Assembly: GCF_019656215.1 (NCBI RefSeq)
Contig: NZ_BPLK01000001.1
Span: 186,001 to 250,000 of the forward strand
Length of the DNA stretch: 64,000 nt
Origin: Apilactobacillus zhangqiuensis
Lineage (GTDB): Bacteria; Bacillota; Bacilli; Lactobacillales; Lactobacillaceae
Direction of reading: 5' to 3'
The notes beneath the pieces are model-generated. The model did no database searches. It saw nothing but the letters and a program-made list of their open reading frames with translations, and was not told the origin of the DNA. Below, one piece after another: positions 19,835-28,113 of the stretch. Every line of letters begins with the position of its first letter. Within the stretch, counting starts at the first letter, position 1. Made by a program: the position numbers and the translations under genes.

Positions 19835-20425
19835 ATGGAAAATTACGCACAACAATATAATGATATTAAAAAAGCGATGCGAAAAGACGAGTCTGCTTTT
19901 AATAAGGTTGACCGCCGTTTAACCCAAAAAATTAACAACGAAGATTTTAAGGTCATCGATGCAGATAAGGCACTTCAAGAAAACTACACATTCGGCAAAC
20001 GACTAGCCGATAAAGTTGCTAAAGTCGGTGGTTCTTGGGGATTCGTAATTTCATTTATCGTCTTCCTGATTGGTTGGATGATAATTAACGTCATGCAATT
20101 ATTCGGCTGGCATTTTGATCCATATCCATTCATTCTTTTAAACCTAGCTCTTTCATGTATTTCTGCCATTCAAGCACCCATCATTATGATGAGTTAAAAC
20201 CGTGCGGGTGAAAAGGATGACCTAGATCGTAGAAATGACTACCACGTTAACCTACGTTCAGAAGAAGAATTGAAACTATTGCATGCTAAGATTGATTTAC
20301 AAACTAAGTACAACAAGCATCAAAGTCAATTGAATCAATTGCAAATGGAAATGTTAATCCGTATCGAAGCATCACAACGTGAGAAAAACATCGAAGATAA
20401 TTTACAAAACAAAAAGGATGATTAA
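19835..20425 (+). pseudogene. DUF1003 membrane protein interrupted by an in-frame stop
   Basis: The first 120 codons encode a DUF1003 protein: KLADKVAKVGGSWGFVISF-like region (here RLADKVAKVGG), two transmembrane helices and the conserved IQAPIIMMS. The family normally continues SQNR. Here the Gln codon is TAA at 20195-20197, one base from CAA. The frame then runs open for 75 more codons with family-like sequence (NRAGEKDDLDRRNDYHVNLR, then a long charged helix), ending at 20425 and overlapping the terminator stem. This looks like a very recent nonsense mutation or a base error. Function of the family is unknown; it may be a membrane-linked stress protein. Confidence 0.85.
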
Positions 20426-20444
20426 TTAGTAATCATCCTTTTTT
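20411..20444 (+). terminator. Terminator after the DUF1003 gene
   Basis: The stem AAGGATGATTA/TAATCATCCTT with a T-run overlaps the final codons of the full-length DUF1003 frame, supporting that frame as the ancestral gene end. Confidence 0.85.
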
Positions 20445-20469
20445 ATTCATGATTTTATGTAAAAAGGGG

Positions 20470-20537
20470 TTGTTTTAATCGTGGATAGTGGTAATATACG
20501 TATAATATATTAAATATAGATTATATAGTTCGCTTTT
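20470..20537 (+). promoter_or_regulatory. Promoter and PurBox-like operator of MFS transporter 1
   Basis: A likely promoter is TTGTTT (20470-20475), 16 bases, TAATAT (20492-20497) with a TG just before it. It is followed by the palindrome TATACGTATA (20495-20504). At 20525-20537, ATAGTTCGCTTTT matches the reversed PurBox consensus at 12 of 13 positions. The 13-mer TAATATACGTATA and the GTTCG placed 24 bases after it recur at the same distance before the paralogous gene at 21976. Confidence 0.55.
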
Positions 20538-20553
20538 TGAAAGGATGAATAAA

Positions 20554-21786
20554 ATGGACATCGTCAAAGAATCAAAAGGATTTAGTACTAACCAAAAAAG
20601 GACGTTAGCATCTACATCCGCTGGTTTTGCTTTAGAGAACATGGATAGCATGTTCCTGTCATTTGCGTTATCTTCAATGATTTTAACCTTACATATTAGT
20701 CCTGCTGCAGCAGGATTGACCTCATCGATTACAAACATTGGGAAGTTTGTCGGTGGGTTATTATTCGGAATTTTGGCGGATAAATTTGGTCGCGTTAAGG
20801 TATTCTCCTACACCATCTTCTTATTCGCCATCGCCACGGGTCTATTATTCTTCGTACATAACATTTATGAAATTTACGCACTTCGTTTCATCGCCGGAAT
20901 TGGTGCCGGTGGTGAATTCGGTGCTGGGGTGGCTTTGATTGCTGAAAACTTCAGGGGCCATAAGATTGGAAAACTGGTTTCATGGTCCGCTACTGGTGGT
21001 CAATTGGGAGCCATCGTTGCAGCAATTATTGCATCCATTGTTTTACCACTGTATGGCTGGAACACATTGTTCCTATTTGGCTTGATTCCAGTTATCTTAG
21101 CTTTCTTCATTCGTCGTCGCTTAAAGGAAAGTCCAGCTTTTGAAGAAGAAAAGGATAAACACGTTGATAAAGCGCCAAAGGTTTCAATCCTGGAACTATT
21201 TAAAACACCGGCAATTGCCTGGCAAACATTTGGTTTGATGGTGATGATTATCGTCGAAAAGGCCGGCTACTACGGTATCATGAGTTGGTTGCCAACTATC
21301 ATGCAAAAGCAATTACACACATCTATTTCCAAGTCATCATTGTGGATGGTCGTTACGATTATTGGTATCTGTATTGGAATGGCCACGTTTGGTTACATTC
21401 TAGACTGGTTAGGACCTCGACTAGCGTTTGGTCTATACATGGTTGTTGCGGCAATTTCAATCTATGGAATCGCCATCGCCCATAGCCCAATCACGTTGTT
21501 ACTATCTAGTGCATTCGCTGGTTTCTTTGGTTCTGGATTCTATGGTGGATTTGGAGCGGTCATAAGTCGCCTATACCCAACTAGAATCAGAAGTACTGCC
21601 AACAATACCATCATGGCATGTGGTCAATTGATTGGGGGATTGTCACCATTTTTGATGGGATTCTTGATGGTTAAGTACTCACTATTCCAAATCATGATGA
21701 TGCTATCTTCAATGTACATTGTGGCAGTTCTAGTGATGTTATCGATCAGAAACATTGGTAAATTTAATAAAGAATACGCAAAATAA
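20554..21786 (+). CDS. MFS transporter 1 (12 TM, proton-driven, substrate unknown)
   Basis: This 410-aa major facilitator has two six-helix halves. MFS signature A is seen as GILADKFGRVKVF between helices 2 and 3, and RFIAGIGAGGEFGAGVALIAE in helices 4-5 resembles the AAHS/NiaP-like and sugar-acid carriers. An acidic or amide residue in the first helix (ENMDSM) is conserved with the paralogue. Start: AAAGGA at 20540 selects the ATG at 20554, not 20545, which also aligns the N-terminus with the neighbour. It lies just downstream of the pur operon and its broken neighbour, with a PurBox-like site before it, so purine-related transport is possible but not shown by the protein. Confidence 0.85.
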   Translation: MDIVKESKGFSTNQKRTLASTSAGFALENMDSMFLSFALSSMILTLHISPAAAGLTSSITNIGKFVGGLLFGILADKFGRVKVFSYTIFLFAIATGLLFFVHNIYEIYALRFIAGIGAGGEFGAGVALIAENFRGHKIGKLVSWSATGGQLGAIVAAIIASIVLPLYGWNTLFLFGLIPVILAFFIRRRLKESPAFEEEKDKHVDKAPKVSILELFKTPAIAWQTFGLMVMIIVEKAGYYGIMSWLPTIMQKQLHTSISKSSLWMVVTIIGICIGMATFGYILDWLGPRLAFGLYMVVAAISIYGIAIAHSPITLLLSSAFAGFFGSGFYGGFGAVISRLYPTRIRSTANNTIMACGQLIGGLSPFLMGFLMVKYSLFQIMMMLSSMYIVAVLVMLSIRNIGKFNKEYAK

Positions 21787-21883
21787 TTAACTGACAGGCA
21801 ACTGCCGGTTTTTTTATTTCCGAACATTTTTAGGTTAAGTTAATTATTTTTATCGTAAATACTGATTAAAGATATAAAAATGT

Positions 21884-21948
21884 TGCCATTTTTTGGATAA
21901 AGTAGCATAATATACGTATATTAAAAATATAAATCGAATTAATGTTCG
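21884..21948 (+). promoter_or_regulatory. Promoter and operator-like elements of MFS transporter 2
   Basis: A promoter candidate is TTGCCA (21884-21889) with TAATAT at 21908-21913. It is followed by AATATACGTATATT (21909-21922), a perfect 14-bp palindrome. GTTCG at 21944 sits 24 bases after TAATATACGTATA, exactly as before MFS transporter 1. The reversed 13-mer around it matches PurBox at 11 of 13. The same GTTCG is also the right half of CGAATTAATGTTCG (21935-21948), one fixed base off a LexA box, so regulator identity is open. Confidence 0.5.
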
Positions 21949-21975
21949 TGATTAGACGGAAAGAGGAACTTATAG

Positions 21976-23202
21976 ATGGATGTCATTAACGAGTCAAAGC
22001 ATTTTAGTTTTGATCAAAAAAAGACGCTTGCCTCCACTACGGTTGGTTTTGCACTAGAAAATATGGATAGCATGTTCTTATCATTTGCGCTATCATCAAT
22101 GATTTTGAGTTTACATATTAGTCCCGCTGCGGCAGGGCTTACTTCAACAATCACCAACTTGGGGAAACTATTTGGTGGATTGTTATTCGGAATTTTGGCC
22201 GATCGATTCGGGCGTGTTAAGATTTTCTCACATACCATTTTCTTGTTTGCGATTGCGACAGGATTACTATTCTTCGCTCATAACATTTATGAAATTTATC
22301 TATTAAGATTTCTTGCTGGGGTAGGATCCGGTGGTGAATTCGGCGCAGGGGTGTCATTGATTTCTGAACACTTCCAAGGATTTAAGGTCGGGAAGATTAT
22401 TTCCTTCTCAGCCGCCGGTGGTCAAATGGGTGGAATAATGGCTGCAATTATTGCGTCAATTGTTCTTCCGATGTTTGGCTGGAACACACTATTTCTATTC
22501 GGTCTAATTCCCGTTGCATTGGCATACTTTATTCGCCGTCATCTAAAGGAAAGTCCGGTCTATGAAGCGGAAGTAAAGAAGAACAACAAGCTTCCACACG
22601 TTTCATTCTCTGAATTGTTTAAGACACCGCAATTAGCATGGCAAACAATTGTTATTACCATCATGGTGATTGTTGAAAATGCTGGTTACTATGGCCTAAT
22701 GATTTGGCTACCAACCATCATGCAAAACCAACTACATGTATCAATTTCTAAGTCATCACTTTGGATGATCGCCACAATCGTTGGTATCAGTTTAGGAATG
22801 ATTAGTTTTGGGTACATCATGGACAAGATTGGTCCAAGAGTCGCATTCGCATTCTTCATGCTATCAGCTGCCGTTGCAATTTATGGAATTGCAATTGCCC
22901 ACAGTGCAATGATGTTATTGGTATTTAGTGCATTAGCAGGATTCTTTGCTGCTGGTTTCTACGGTGGCTTTGGTGCCATCATTAGTCGACTATATCCTAC
23001 TAACATCAGAACCACTGCCAACAACATGATTATGGCCATTGGTAAGTCGGTCGGTGGTTTCTCACCAGTATTGATGGGATTATTAATGGCTAAATTCTCT
23101 TTAATTGAAATCATGGTATTTATGTCATTAATGTACTTGGTAGCCGTAATTGCTATGTTAACCTTGAGGAAACTTAGAAACTTTAACAATGGCTATATGT
23201 AA
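21976..23202 (+). CDS. MFS transporter 2, paralogue of transporter 1
   Basis: This 408-aa carrier aligns with the preceding transporter along its whole length, for example FALENMDSMFLSFALSSMIL, GILADRFGRVKIF, GGEFGAGVSLISE and the C-terminal GFYGGFGAIISRLYP. It has twelve predicted helices and a central basic loop (RRHLKESPVYEAEVKK). AAGAGG precedes the ATG. It is a clear tandem duplication, with 189 bases between the genes that preserve promoter layout. Divergence is spread out, suggesting an old duplication with possible substrate specialisation. Substrate is unknown. Confidence 0.85.
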   Translation: MDVINESKHFSFDQKKTLASTTVGFALENMDSMFLSFALSSMILSLHISPAAAGLTSTITNLGKLFGGLLFGILADRFGRVKIFSHTIFLFAIATGLLFFAHNIYEIYLLRFLAGVGSGGEFGAGVSLISEHFQGFKVGKIISFSAAGGQMGGIMAAIIASIVLPMFGWNTLFLFGLIPVALAYFIRRHLKESPVYEAEVKKNNKLPHVSFSELFKTPQLAWQTIVITIMVIVENAGYYGLMIWLPTIMQNQLHVSISKSSLWMIATIVGISLGMISFGYIMDKIGPRVAFAFFMLSAAVAIYGIAIAHSAMMLLVFSALAGFFAAGFYGGFGAIISRLYPTNIRTTANNMIMAIGKSVGGFSPVLMGLLMAKFSLIEIMVFMSLMYLVAVIAMLTLRKLRNFNNGYM

Positions 23203-23204
23203 AA

Positions 23205-23238
23205 TAAAAAAGCACTATCCATTAGGATAGTGCTTTTT
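23205..23238. terminator. Bidirectional terminator between MFS 2 and the Rrf2 gene
   Basis: The stem AAGCACTATCC/GGATAGTGCTT has an A-run and a T-run on its two sides. It overlaps the end of the minus-strand gene. Confidence 0.88.
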
Positions 23239-23659
23239 TATTGCCGTCGATAACATCATTTACGATGTCTTTTAAAGTGATCTTGCTCATTTCATCTTCG
23301 GCTTGTTTTTGCACCTCATCGTATGCCTTATGCAAAGCAGATTGAATGTTGGCACCAATCGGGCATTGTTGATTGGTTTCTTCATCAACGTGGAATAAAT
23401 CTGGTTCTTCGATTGCTTTGTAGACATCGAGTAGGGTAATTTCAGAAGTTGGTTTGCTTAATGATACGGCTGCACGGCCGGGTTCGCTGGTAATTAATCC
23501 AGCGTTTTTGAGTGACGACATTAAACGACGAACCAGGCTGGGATTGGAATTGATACTTCCAGCGATGGCACGACTTGATAAATCATCTTCGACAATTTCA
23601 GAAGCACCAATATAGGTCAAAATATGAACAGCATCACTTAAACGATGTGAATACTTCAT
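23222..23659 (-). CDS. Rrf2-family transcriptional regulator
   Basis: This 145-aa winged-helix regulator opens YSHRLSDAVHILTYIGA and continues with LSSRAIAGSINSNPSLVRRLMSSLKNAGLITSEPGRAAVSLSKP, the usual Rrf2 DNA-binding domain. Only one Cys (in NQQCPIG) lies in the region where IscR has three cluster ligands, so Fe-S binding of the IscR type is unlikely. A redox role through that Cys is possible. Its ATG overlaps the stop of the upstream NmrA-like gene by one base, so the two form an operon. The arrangement recalls Bacillus ywnA-ywnB, a comparison from memory. Confidence 0.88.
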   Translation of the reverse strand: MKYSHRLSDAVHILTYIGASEIVEDDLSSRAIAGSINSNPSLVRRLMSSLKNAGLITSEPGRAAVSLSKPTSEITLLDVYKAIEEPDLFHVDEETNQQCPIGANIQSALHKAYDEVQKQAEDEMSKITLKDIVNDVIDGNKKALS

Positions 23660-24513
23660 TATTTGATAACCTTCTTGATTGCATCTTCAATTGGGGTAAG
23701 TGAATGACTAATTACGGCAGTTAAGTCATTTGTTTCTTCATCCAATTGACCATCAGCAATTAATGCTTGGATGTCTGAAACGATTTCGACAGTTGCATCG
23801 TCTAATCCAGCTTCCTTTAGGCCTTTTTTGTAGTCTTCTGCAGAAGCAGAAATGACAGGGAAATCCTCGCCAGTTGCTTTCTTCAAAGCTTCAGCTAAAT
23901 CAGCGTAAGTACGACGTTGGCCAGCAAATTCGTATACTTCTTTTGGTGATTTGCTTAGTAGAACACGAACTGCACCTTCAGCGTATTCTGATTCTAATGC
24001 CCAACCAACGTGACCGTCGCCGGCACCGTATACAAATGGTTGACCCTCACTAGCTGGTTTTAAAACAGTTACTTCGTTTTCTAGATACCAGTTGTTACGT
24101 ACGAATGCGTGAGCGATGCCACTTTCCTTGATAGCTGCTTCAGTTTGAGTGTGATCATGTGATAGGAAGTTATCAGCAGTTTCAGCGTGTGGGAAACTAG
24201 TGTAGACGATGAATTCTACGCCAGCCTTCTTAGCTGCATCAATTACGTTTTGGTGTTGAGTCATACGAGGTAGAACAGGGTTAGGTTGTGATGATACAAA
24301 TAATAATTTGTCGATGCCTTGTAATGATTCTGCCATTTGATCGGGGTTACCGTAATCGAATGGACGAACGTCTAGACCAGCAGGAAGTTGCTTTTCAGCT
24401 TTTTCGACATTTCTTGCTAAAGCGACGATATCTGTTCTGTGAACGTTTTTCATTAAAACTTTGATTGCTTCTTTACCGAAGTTACCGGTAACAGCACTAA
24501 TTGCGTATTTCAT
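23659..24513 (-). CDS. NmrA-like NAD(P)-binding oxidoreductase (atypical SDR)
   Basis: This 284-aa protein has the N-terminal dinucleotide-binding motif AVTGNFGKEAIKVL, then ALARNVEKA, the LLFVSSQPNP segment, FIVYTSFPHA and FVRNNWYLENEV, as in the YtfG/QorB quinone-reductase branch of NmrA-like proteins. The classical SDR Tyr-x-x-x-Lys is absent, as is common in this branch. It probably reduces quinones or senses NADPH. It is the first gene of an operon with the Rrf2 regulator, and an inverted repeat lies upstream. Confidence 0.85.
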   Translation of the reverse strand: MKYAISAVTGNFGKEAIKVLMKNVHRTDIVALARNVEKAEKQLPAGLDVRPFDYGNPDQMAESLQGIDKLLFVSSQPNPVLPRMTQHQNVIDAAKKAGVEFIVYTSFPHAETADNFLSHDHTQTEAAIKESGIAHAFVRNNWYLENEVTVLKPASEGQPFVYGAGDGHVGWALESEYAEGAVRVLLSKSPKEVYEFAGQRRTYADLAEALKKATGEDFPVISASAEDYKKGLKEAGLDDATVEIVSDIQALIADGQLDEETNDLTAVISHSLTPIEDAIKKVIK

Positions 24514-24549
24514 ATTCTATCAACCTTTCTAGTTGTTACTTTATAATTA

Positions 24550-24574
24550 ACATGTTACATATAAGATAACAGGT
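24550..24574 (-). promoter_or_regulatory. Inverted repeat upstream of the NmrA/Rrf2 operon
   Basis: ACATGTTA (24550-24557) and TAACAGGT (24567-24574) form an imperfect 8-bp inverted repeat, centred about 50 bases before the NmrA start. It is a plausible site for the co-encoded Rrf2 regulator; this is inferred from position only. Confidence 0.4.
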
Positions 24575-24591
24575 TGATAAAAATAATGCAA

Positions 24592-24624
24592 CAAAAAAAG
24601 CTTCCGAAAATTTGGAAGCTTTAA
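24592..24624 (-). terminator. Terminator of the TM2-domain gene
   Basis: On the minus strand, AAAGCTTCC/GGAAGCTTT with an 8-nt loop is followed by TTTTTTT, 6 bases after the stop. Confidence 0.85.
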
Positions 24625-24629
24625 AAATA

Positions 24630-25187
24630 TTATTCATGAGGTTTGCTGAAGTCAGTAAAATCACCATCTGTATCATTTACAGATTGAGCATTTGATGAAT
24701 CACTACTTTGTTGTGGTTCAACACTAGCTGATGATGTTTGATTGTTTAATGGTTGGTTTTTGTAATTTACAAATGAGGCACCATTGAATGAAGGGTAGTT
24801 AATATCATTTAATTCGTCAACTGATTTACCAGTGATTTGATTGATTCCTTTGTATGCAGCTTGAAGACGGCTTTCCTTTAACCATGATTGGATCGAGAAG
24901 GCATCTACAATCCACCAGATCCAAACGGCACTTAGAAAACCAAAACCAATTAGAATGACGGATGTAACCCATCCAATAATTTCTAAGGTTAACATTAAAG
25001 CAGCGTATGGCTTTTCGAATAGGAAACGGTGGGCACCGAATTGTCCTAAAAATACCCATAGCAACCATGCGGCAACAGGGCTAACGGAATTATTTTCGAC
25101 GTAATCATTTAACATTAGTTGTTCTTGGGTAGATAATTTCTTACGTGCAGCTAAAACTTGTTGTTCTAAAATATCGGCATTGTTCAT
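24630..25187 (-). CDS. TM2-domain membrane protein
   Basis: This 185-aa protein's residues 35-105 form a TM2 domain: AAWLLWVFLGQFGAHRFLFEKP (first helix with the Gly-x-x-Gly-x-His-Arg-Phe hallmark), then ALMLTLEIIGWVTS, and a third helix FLSAVWIWWIVDAFSI ending in the conserved Trp/Asp pattern. A soluble Gln/Ser-rich tail of about 70 residues follows. TM2 proteins have no settled function in bacteria. The start is behind AGGGGG. It is transcribed alone and divergently from two DUF805 proteins, so small membrane proteins cluster here. Confidence 0.9.
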   Translation of the reverse strand: MNNADILEQQVLAARKKLSTQEQLMLNDYVENNSVSPVAAWLLWVFLGQFGAHRFLFEKPYAALMLTLEIIGWVTSVILIGFGFLSAVWIWWIVDAFSIQSWLKESRLQAAYKGINQITGKSVDELNDINYPSFNGASFVNYKNQPLNNQTSSASVEPQQSSDSSNAQSVNDTDGDFTDFSKPHE

Positions 25188-25329
25188 ATGAAAATCCCCC
25201 TAAATATCTTGTGTAGTTTTAATTATATCATCATTAGACATTTTAAAGTAATCTTAATAATTTCTTTAATTGATTTTTTGTAAGTGATTAATTAATATAT
25301 ACTTAGAAATAGAAAAGGGGAATTTAATT

Positions 25330-25767
25330 ATGTTAAAAGCATACAAACAATTTTGGAAAAAGTATTTTAACTTCGGTGGAGTAAGTACCAGATCAGAATT
25401 TTGGTGGGTATTTTTAATCAACTCTGTCATTTACGCTATTTTAGGTTTAGCATTCGGTGGTGTAGCTATTGTTACAGCATTGTTATCAGGTCATGCTGTT
25501 AAGTCATTTGGCCTTGCTGCCATTATTGGTTTAGCTATCGCCTTTATTTACTCAATCGCAGTTATTATACCAACAATCTCATTACATTTCCGTCGTTACC
25601 GTGATGCTGGTGTTACTCCATGGTTCTTACTAATTACTTATGGAGTACCATTTATTCTAACTAGATTAGATGGTTACAAACATAACATTTGGTTATCAGC
25701 AATTGTTACTATTATCTCAATCGTTAACTTCATTATTTTAGTAATGCCAAGCAAAGATAGAAAATAG
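25330..25767 (+). CDS. DUF805 membrane protein, copy 1
   Basis: This 145-aa protein begins AYKQFWKKYFNFGGVSTRSEFWWVFL, the amphipathic 'FxGRxxRxEFW' opening of DUF805. Three further hydrophobic segments follow, with HFRRYRDAGVTPWFL between helices, another family hallmark. Function is unknown; some members are inner-membrane proteins of unclear role. AAAGGGG precedes the ATG. It has its own terminator and a paralogue directly downstream. Confidence 0.9.
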   Translation: MLKAYKQFWKKYFNFGGVSTRSEFWWVFLINSVIYAILGLAFGGVAIVTALLSGHAVKSFGLAAIIGLAIAFIYSIAVIIPTISLHFRRYRDAGVTPWFLLITYGVPFILTRLDGYKHNIWLSAIVTIISIVNFIILVMPSKDRK

Positions 25768-25773
25768 TGTTAT

Positions 25774-25799
25774 AAAAGAGAGCGGTTCGCCGCTTTTTT
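25774..25799 (+). terminator. Terminator after DUF805 copy 1
   Basis: The stem AGAGCGG/CCGCTTT-type hairpin (AGCGG ttcg CCGCT) with a TTCG loop is followed by a T-run. Confidence 0.8.
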
Positions 25800-25864
25800 G
25801 TTTAATAATGGTACATCATTTCTAAGATGTAACATTGTGTTAAATTAAATTTGGATGTGGTACG

Positions 25865-26251
25865 ATGCTAAACTTTATTAGTGGATTTTCAATGTATTGG
25901 ACACGATATTTCGATTTTAAAGGTAGAAGCACTAGATCTGAATTTTGGTGGAGTTTTTTTGGATTAACACTTGTTACGGGGATTATTGCTATGATTGAAA
26001 AAATAGACAATAAAATTGGATTATTCATTTATCTGATTTTTTCAATTTTTACTATTATTCCAAATATTTCTCAATACGTGAGGCGTTTTCGTGATATTGG
26101 GATAAGCCCGTATTGGGTTATTATTACGTTTATCATACCGTCATCCCTTGTATATATAATTAAGTACTTACCATGGTACATACAGGTGATTGATATTTTA
26201 TTAATATTATCGGATATTTTCTTATCGATTCTACCAAGTAAAGACGAATAA
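25865..26251 (+). CDS. DUF805 membrane protein, copy 2
   Basis: This 128-aa paralogue has YWTRYFDFKGRSTRSEFWWSFFG at its start and YVRRFRDIGISPYWV in the loop before the last helices. It is closer to the DUF805 consensus (FKGRSTRSEFWW) than copy 1 and shorter. The ribosome binding site is weak (GGATGTGG before the ATG). It is more AT-rich than copy 1. It ends at a bidirectional terminator shared with alsS. Confidence 0.85.
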   Translation: MLNFISGFSMYWTRYFDFKGRSTRSEFWWSFFGLTLVTGIIAMIEKIDNKIGLFIYLIFSIFTIIPNISQYVRRFRDIGISPYWVIITFIIPSSLVYIIKYLPWYIQVIDILLILSDIFLSILPSKDE

Positions 26252-26281
26252 AAAAGAGCTAGAAAAATCTAGCTCTTTTTT
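26250..26281. terminator. Bidirectional terminator between DUF805 copy 2 and alsS
   Basis: The stem AAGAGCTAGA/TCTAGCTCTT has an A-run on one side and a T-run on the other and closes two convergent genes. Confidence 0.88.
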
Positions 26282-26283
26282 AT

Positions 26284-27957
26284 TTAGTTTAATTCGTTTG
26301 GAATTAGTTTTGTTTTTAGTTCGATGTTGTCCTTGTAATCTACGGTAATTTCGATGATCACAGGTCCATTGATATCCTTAGCACGATTCAATGCACTGCT
26401 TAAATCGTTGACGCTATTAGCACGAATACCGGTAGCACCAAAGCTTTCAGCGTATTTAACGTAATCGACGTAGCCGAACTTAACACCAGCATCATGACCA
26501 TATTTAGCCACTTCTTGGAATTTAACCATGTCGTAGTATCCATCAACCCAGATTAATTGGATGATGTTTAAGTTCAAACGAACAGCGGTTTCTAGTTCTT
26601 GTCCTGAGAATAGGAATCCACCATCTCCGGAAATTGAAATGACCGGTTCGTCGGGATGGGTTAATGCTGCACCAATTGCCCATGGAAGTGATACCCCAAG
26701 GGTTTGCATACCGTTACTAAATAGTAGATGACGAGGCTTGTAAGTCTTGAAGTAACGACCCATCCAGATATAGTGACTTCCGATGTCGACAGTCACGATG
26801 GTATCTTCACTGACAAATTTTTGTAGTGATTGGATAACTGAGATAGGGTGCAAACCATTTTCGGTGGTTTCATGAACTTCTTCGATTGTTTCGGTGAAGT
26901 GTTCACGTAGCTTGTGGAGGTGATCAGTGACTTCTTTGGAAAGTTCCAATGAGTCATCAATGTGTTCAGTTAAGGCATCGATACTTTCGGCAATGTCGGC
27001 ATTGACGATGATACTTGGTTGATATTCAGCGGTGATTTCCGGCGAAACAGTATCAATGTTAATGACTTGGGTGTGCGATTGGTTCCAGTTTCTAGCTTCG
27101 TATTCTACTGGATCATATCCAATCGCAATTACTAGGTCACTGTTTTTTAAGATAGTATCACCGATTTGGTTATCAAATAGGCTGACACGACCGTAGTAGT
27201 TATCAACAAGTTCCTTTGAAATAACACCAGCACCTTGGTAGGTTTCAACGACTGGGATTGAGAACTTATGTAGTAATTTGTGTAGTGCGGCACTGGTTTC
27301 AGGTGTTGATGCACGCATTCCCGCTAAAATAACCGGTTGCTTGGAGTTTTCGATTAAGTGAGCGATTTCCTTCATGCGAGTCTTATCAACACTACCGTTA
27401 GTAATCTTAGGTAGTTTATCGATTACTGGACGGGTTACTTGATCGCCTAAGACATCTTGAGGAACTGAGATGAATGCAGCTCCTTTTTTAGGTGATTGAG
27501 AAGTGATATAAGCATTGGAAAAGGTTTCTGAAATGTTATTAGCATCTTGGACTTCGACACTAGACTTGGTAGCGCTCTTTAGTAAGTCGGCAGAGTTAAT
27601 GCTTTGGTGGGTAAGACGTAGTAAATCGTCTCTTTTTACTTGGCCACCGATAGCGATGATTGGATCACCTTCTGAGGTAGCGGTGATTAATCCGGTTGCT
27701 AGGTTGGAAACTCCTGGACCAGAGGTAACTGCAACGACACCGGGTTCACCAGTTAAACGACCGATTGCGGCAGCGATGAATGCGGCATTTTGTTCATGAC
27801 GAGTAACGACTAATTTAGGCGTTCTTTTGTCATCGAAGTCTTGTAAATCTTCGAATAATTGGTCGACTTTAGCGCCTGGAATTCCGAAGACGTATTTAAT
27901 ATTTTGATTGATCATGCTTTGAATCAAAGCTTTTGATCCGGTAGTGGGTTTGTCCAT
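26284..27957 (-). CDS. alsS: Catabolic acetolactate synthase (AlsS)
   Basis: This ThDP-dependent enzyme condenses two pyruvates to alpha-acetolactate and CO2. At 557 aa it is the FAD-independent catabolic type: VTRHEQNAAFIAAAIGR holds the catalytic Glu that activates ThDP, and ISGDGGFLFSGQELETAVRLN is the ThDP/Mg motif. The VDGYYDMVKFQ segment is typical of AlsS rather than anabolic IlvB. No small regulatory subunit gene is adjacent. It is transcribed divergently from a MarR-type gene across a spacer with two perfect or near-perfect operators. Its partner decarboxylase gene lies 11 kb away at 39337. Confidence 0.95.
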   Translation of the reverse strand: MDKPTTGSKALIQSMINQNIKYVFGIPGAKVDQLFEDLQDFDDKRTPKLVVTRHEQNAAFIAAAIGRLTGEPGVVAVTSGPGVSNLATGLITATSEGDPIIAIGGQVKRDDLLRLTHQSINSADLLKSATKSSVEVQDANNISETFSNAYITSQSPKKGAAFISVPQDVLGDQVTRPVIDKLPKITNGSVDKTRMKEIAHLIENSKQPVILAGMRASTPETSAALHKLLHKFSIPVVETYQGAGVISKELVDNYYGRVSLFDNQIGDTILKNSDLVIAIGYDPVEYEARNWNQSHTQVINIDTVSPEITAEYQPSIIVNADIAESIDALTEHIDDSLELSKEVTDHLHKLREHFTETIEEVHETTENGLHPISVIQSLQKFVSEDTIVTVDIGSHYIWMGRYFKTYKPRHLLFSNGMQTLGVSLPWAIGAALTHPDEPVISISGDGGFLFSGQELETAVRLNLNIIQLIWVDGYYDMVKFQEVAKYGHDAGVKFGYVDYVKYAESFGATGIRANSVNDLSSALNRAKDINGPVIIEITVDYKDNIELKTKLIPNELN

Positions 27958-28034
27958 AATATCACCTCAAATATGATAAATAATTCTGACAGATTGAATG
28001 AATTCTGATACTCTAGAATAGTAAATAATATTAT

Positions 28035-28100
28035 AGGTCAATCTAATTGACCTTTATATAATAATAGCACTATTCTATATAAGGTCAACTTAATTGACCT
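28035..28100. promoter_or_regulatory. Twin palindromic operators between alsS and the MarR-type gene
   Basis: Two 19-bp sites share the arms AGGTCAA and TTGACCT: AGGTCAATCTAATTGACCT (28035-28053) and AGGTCAACTTAATTGACCT (28082-28100). They start 47 bases apart. The second ends 13 bases before the MarR start and overlaps its leader, and the first lies about 80 bases from the alsS start. This fits a dimeric regulator, most likely the adjacent MarR-type protein, controlling both directions. Confidence 0.75.
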
Positions 28101-28113
28101 AAAGGAGAATAAA

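Noticed and set aside
21787-21815. Terminator after MFS transporter 1
   Set aside because: A T-run follows partly complementary bases, but the stem has mismatches and a poor GC core; it is not listed as a terminator.
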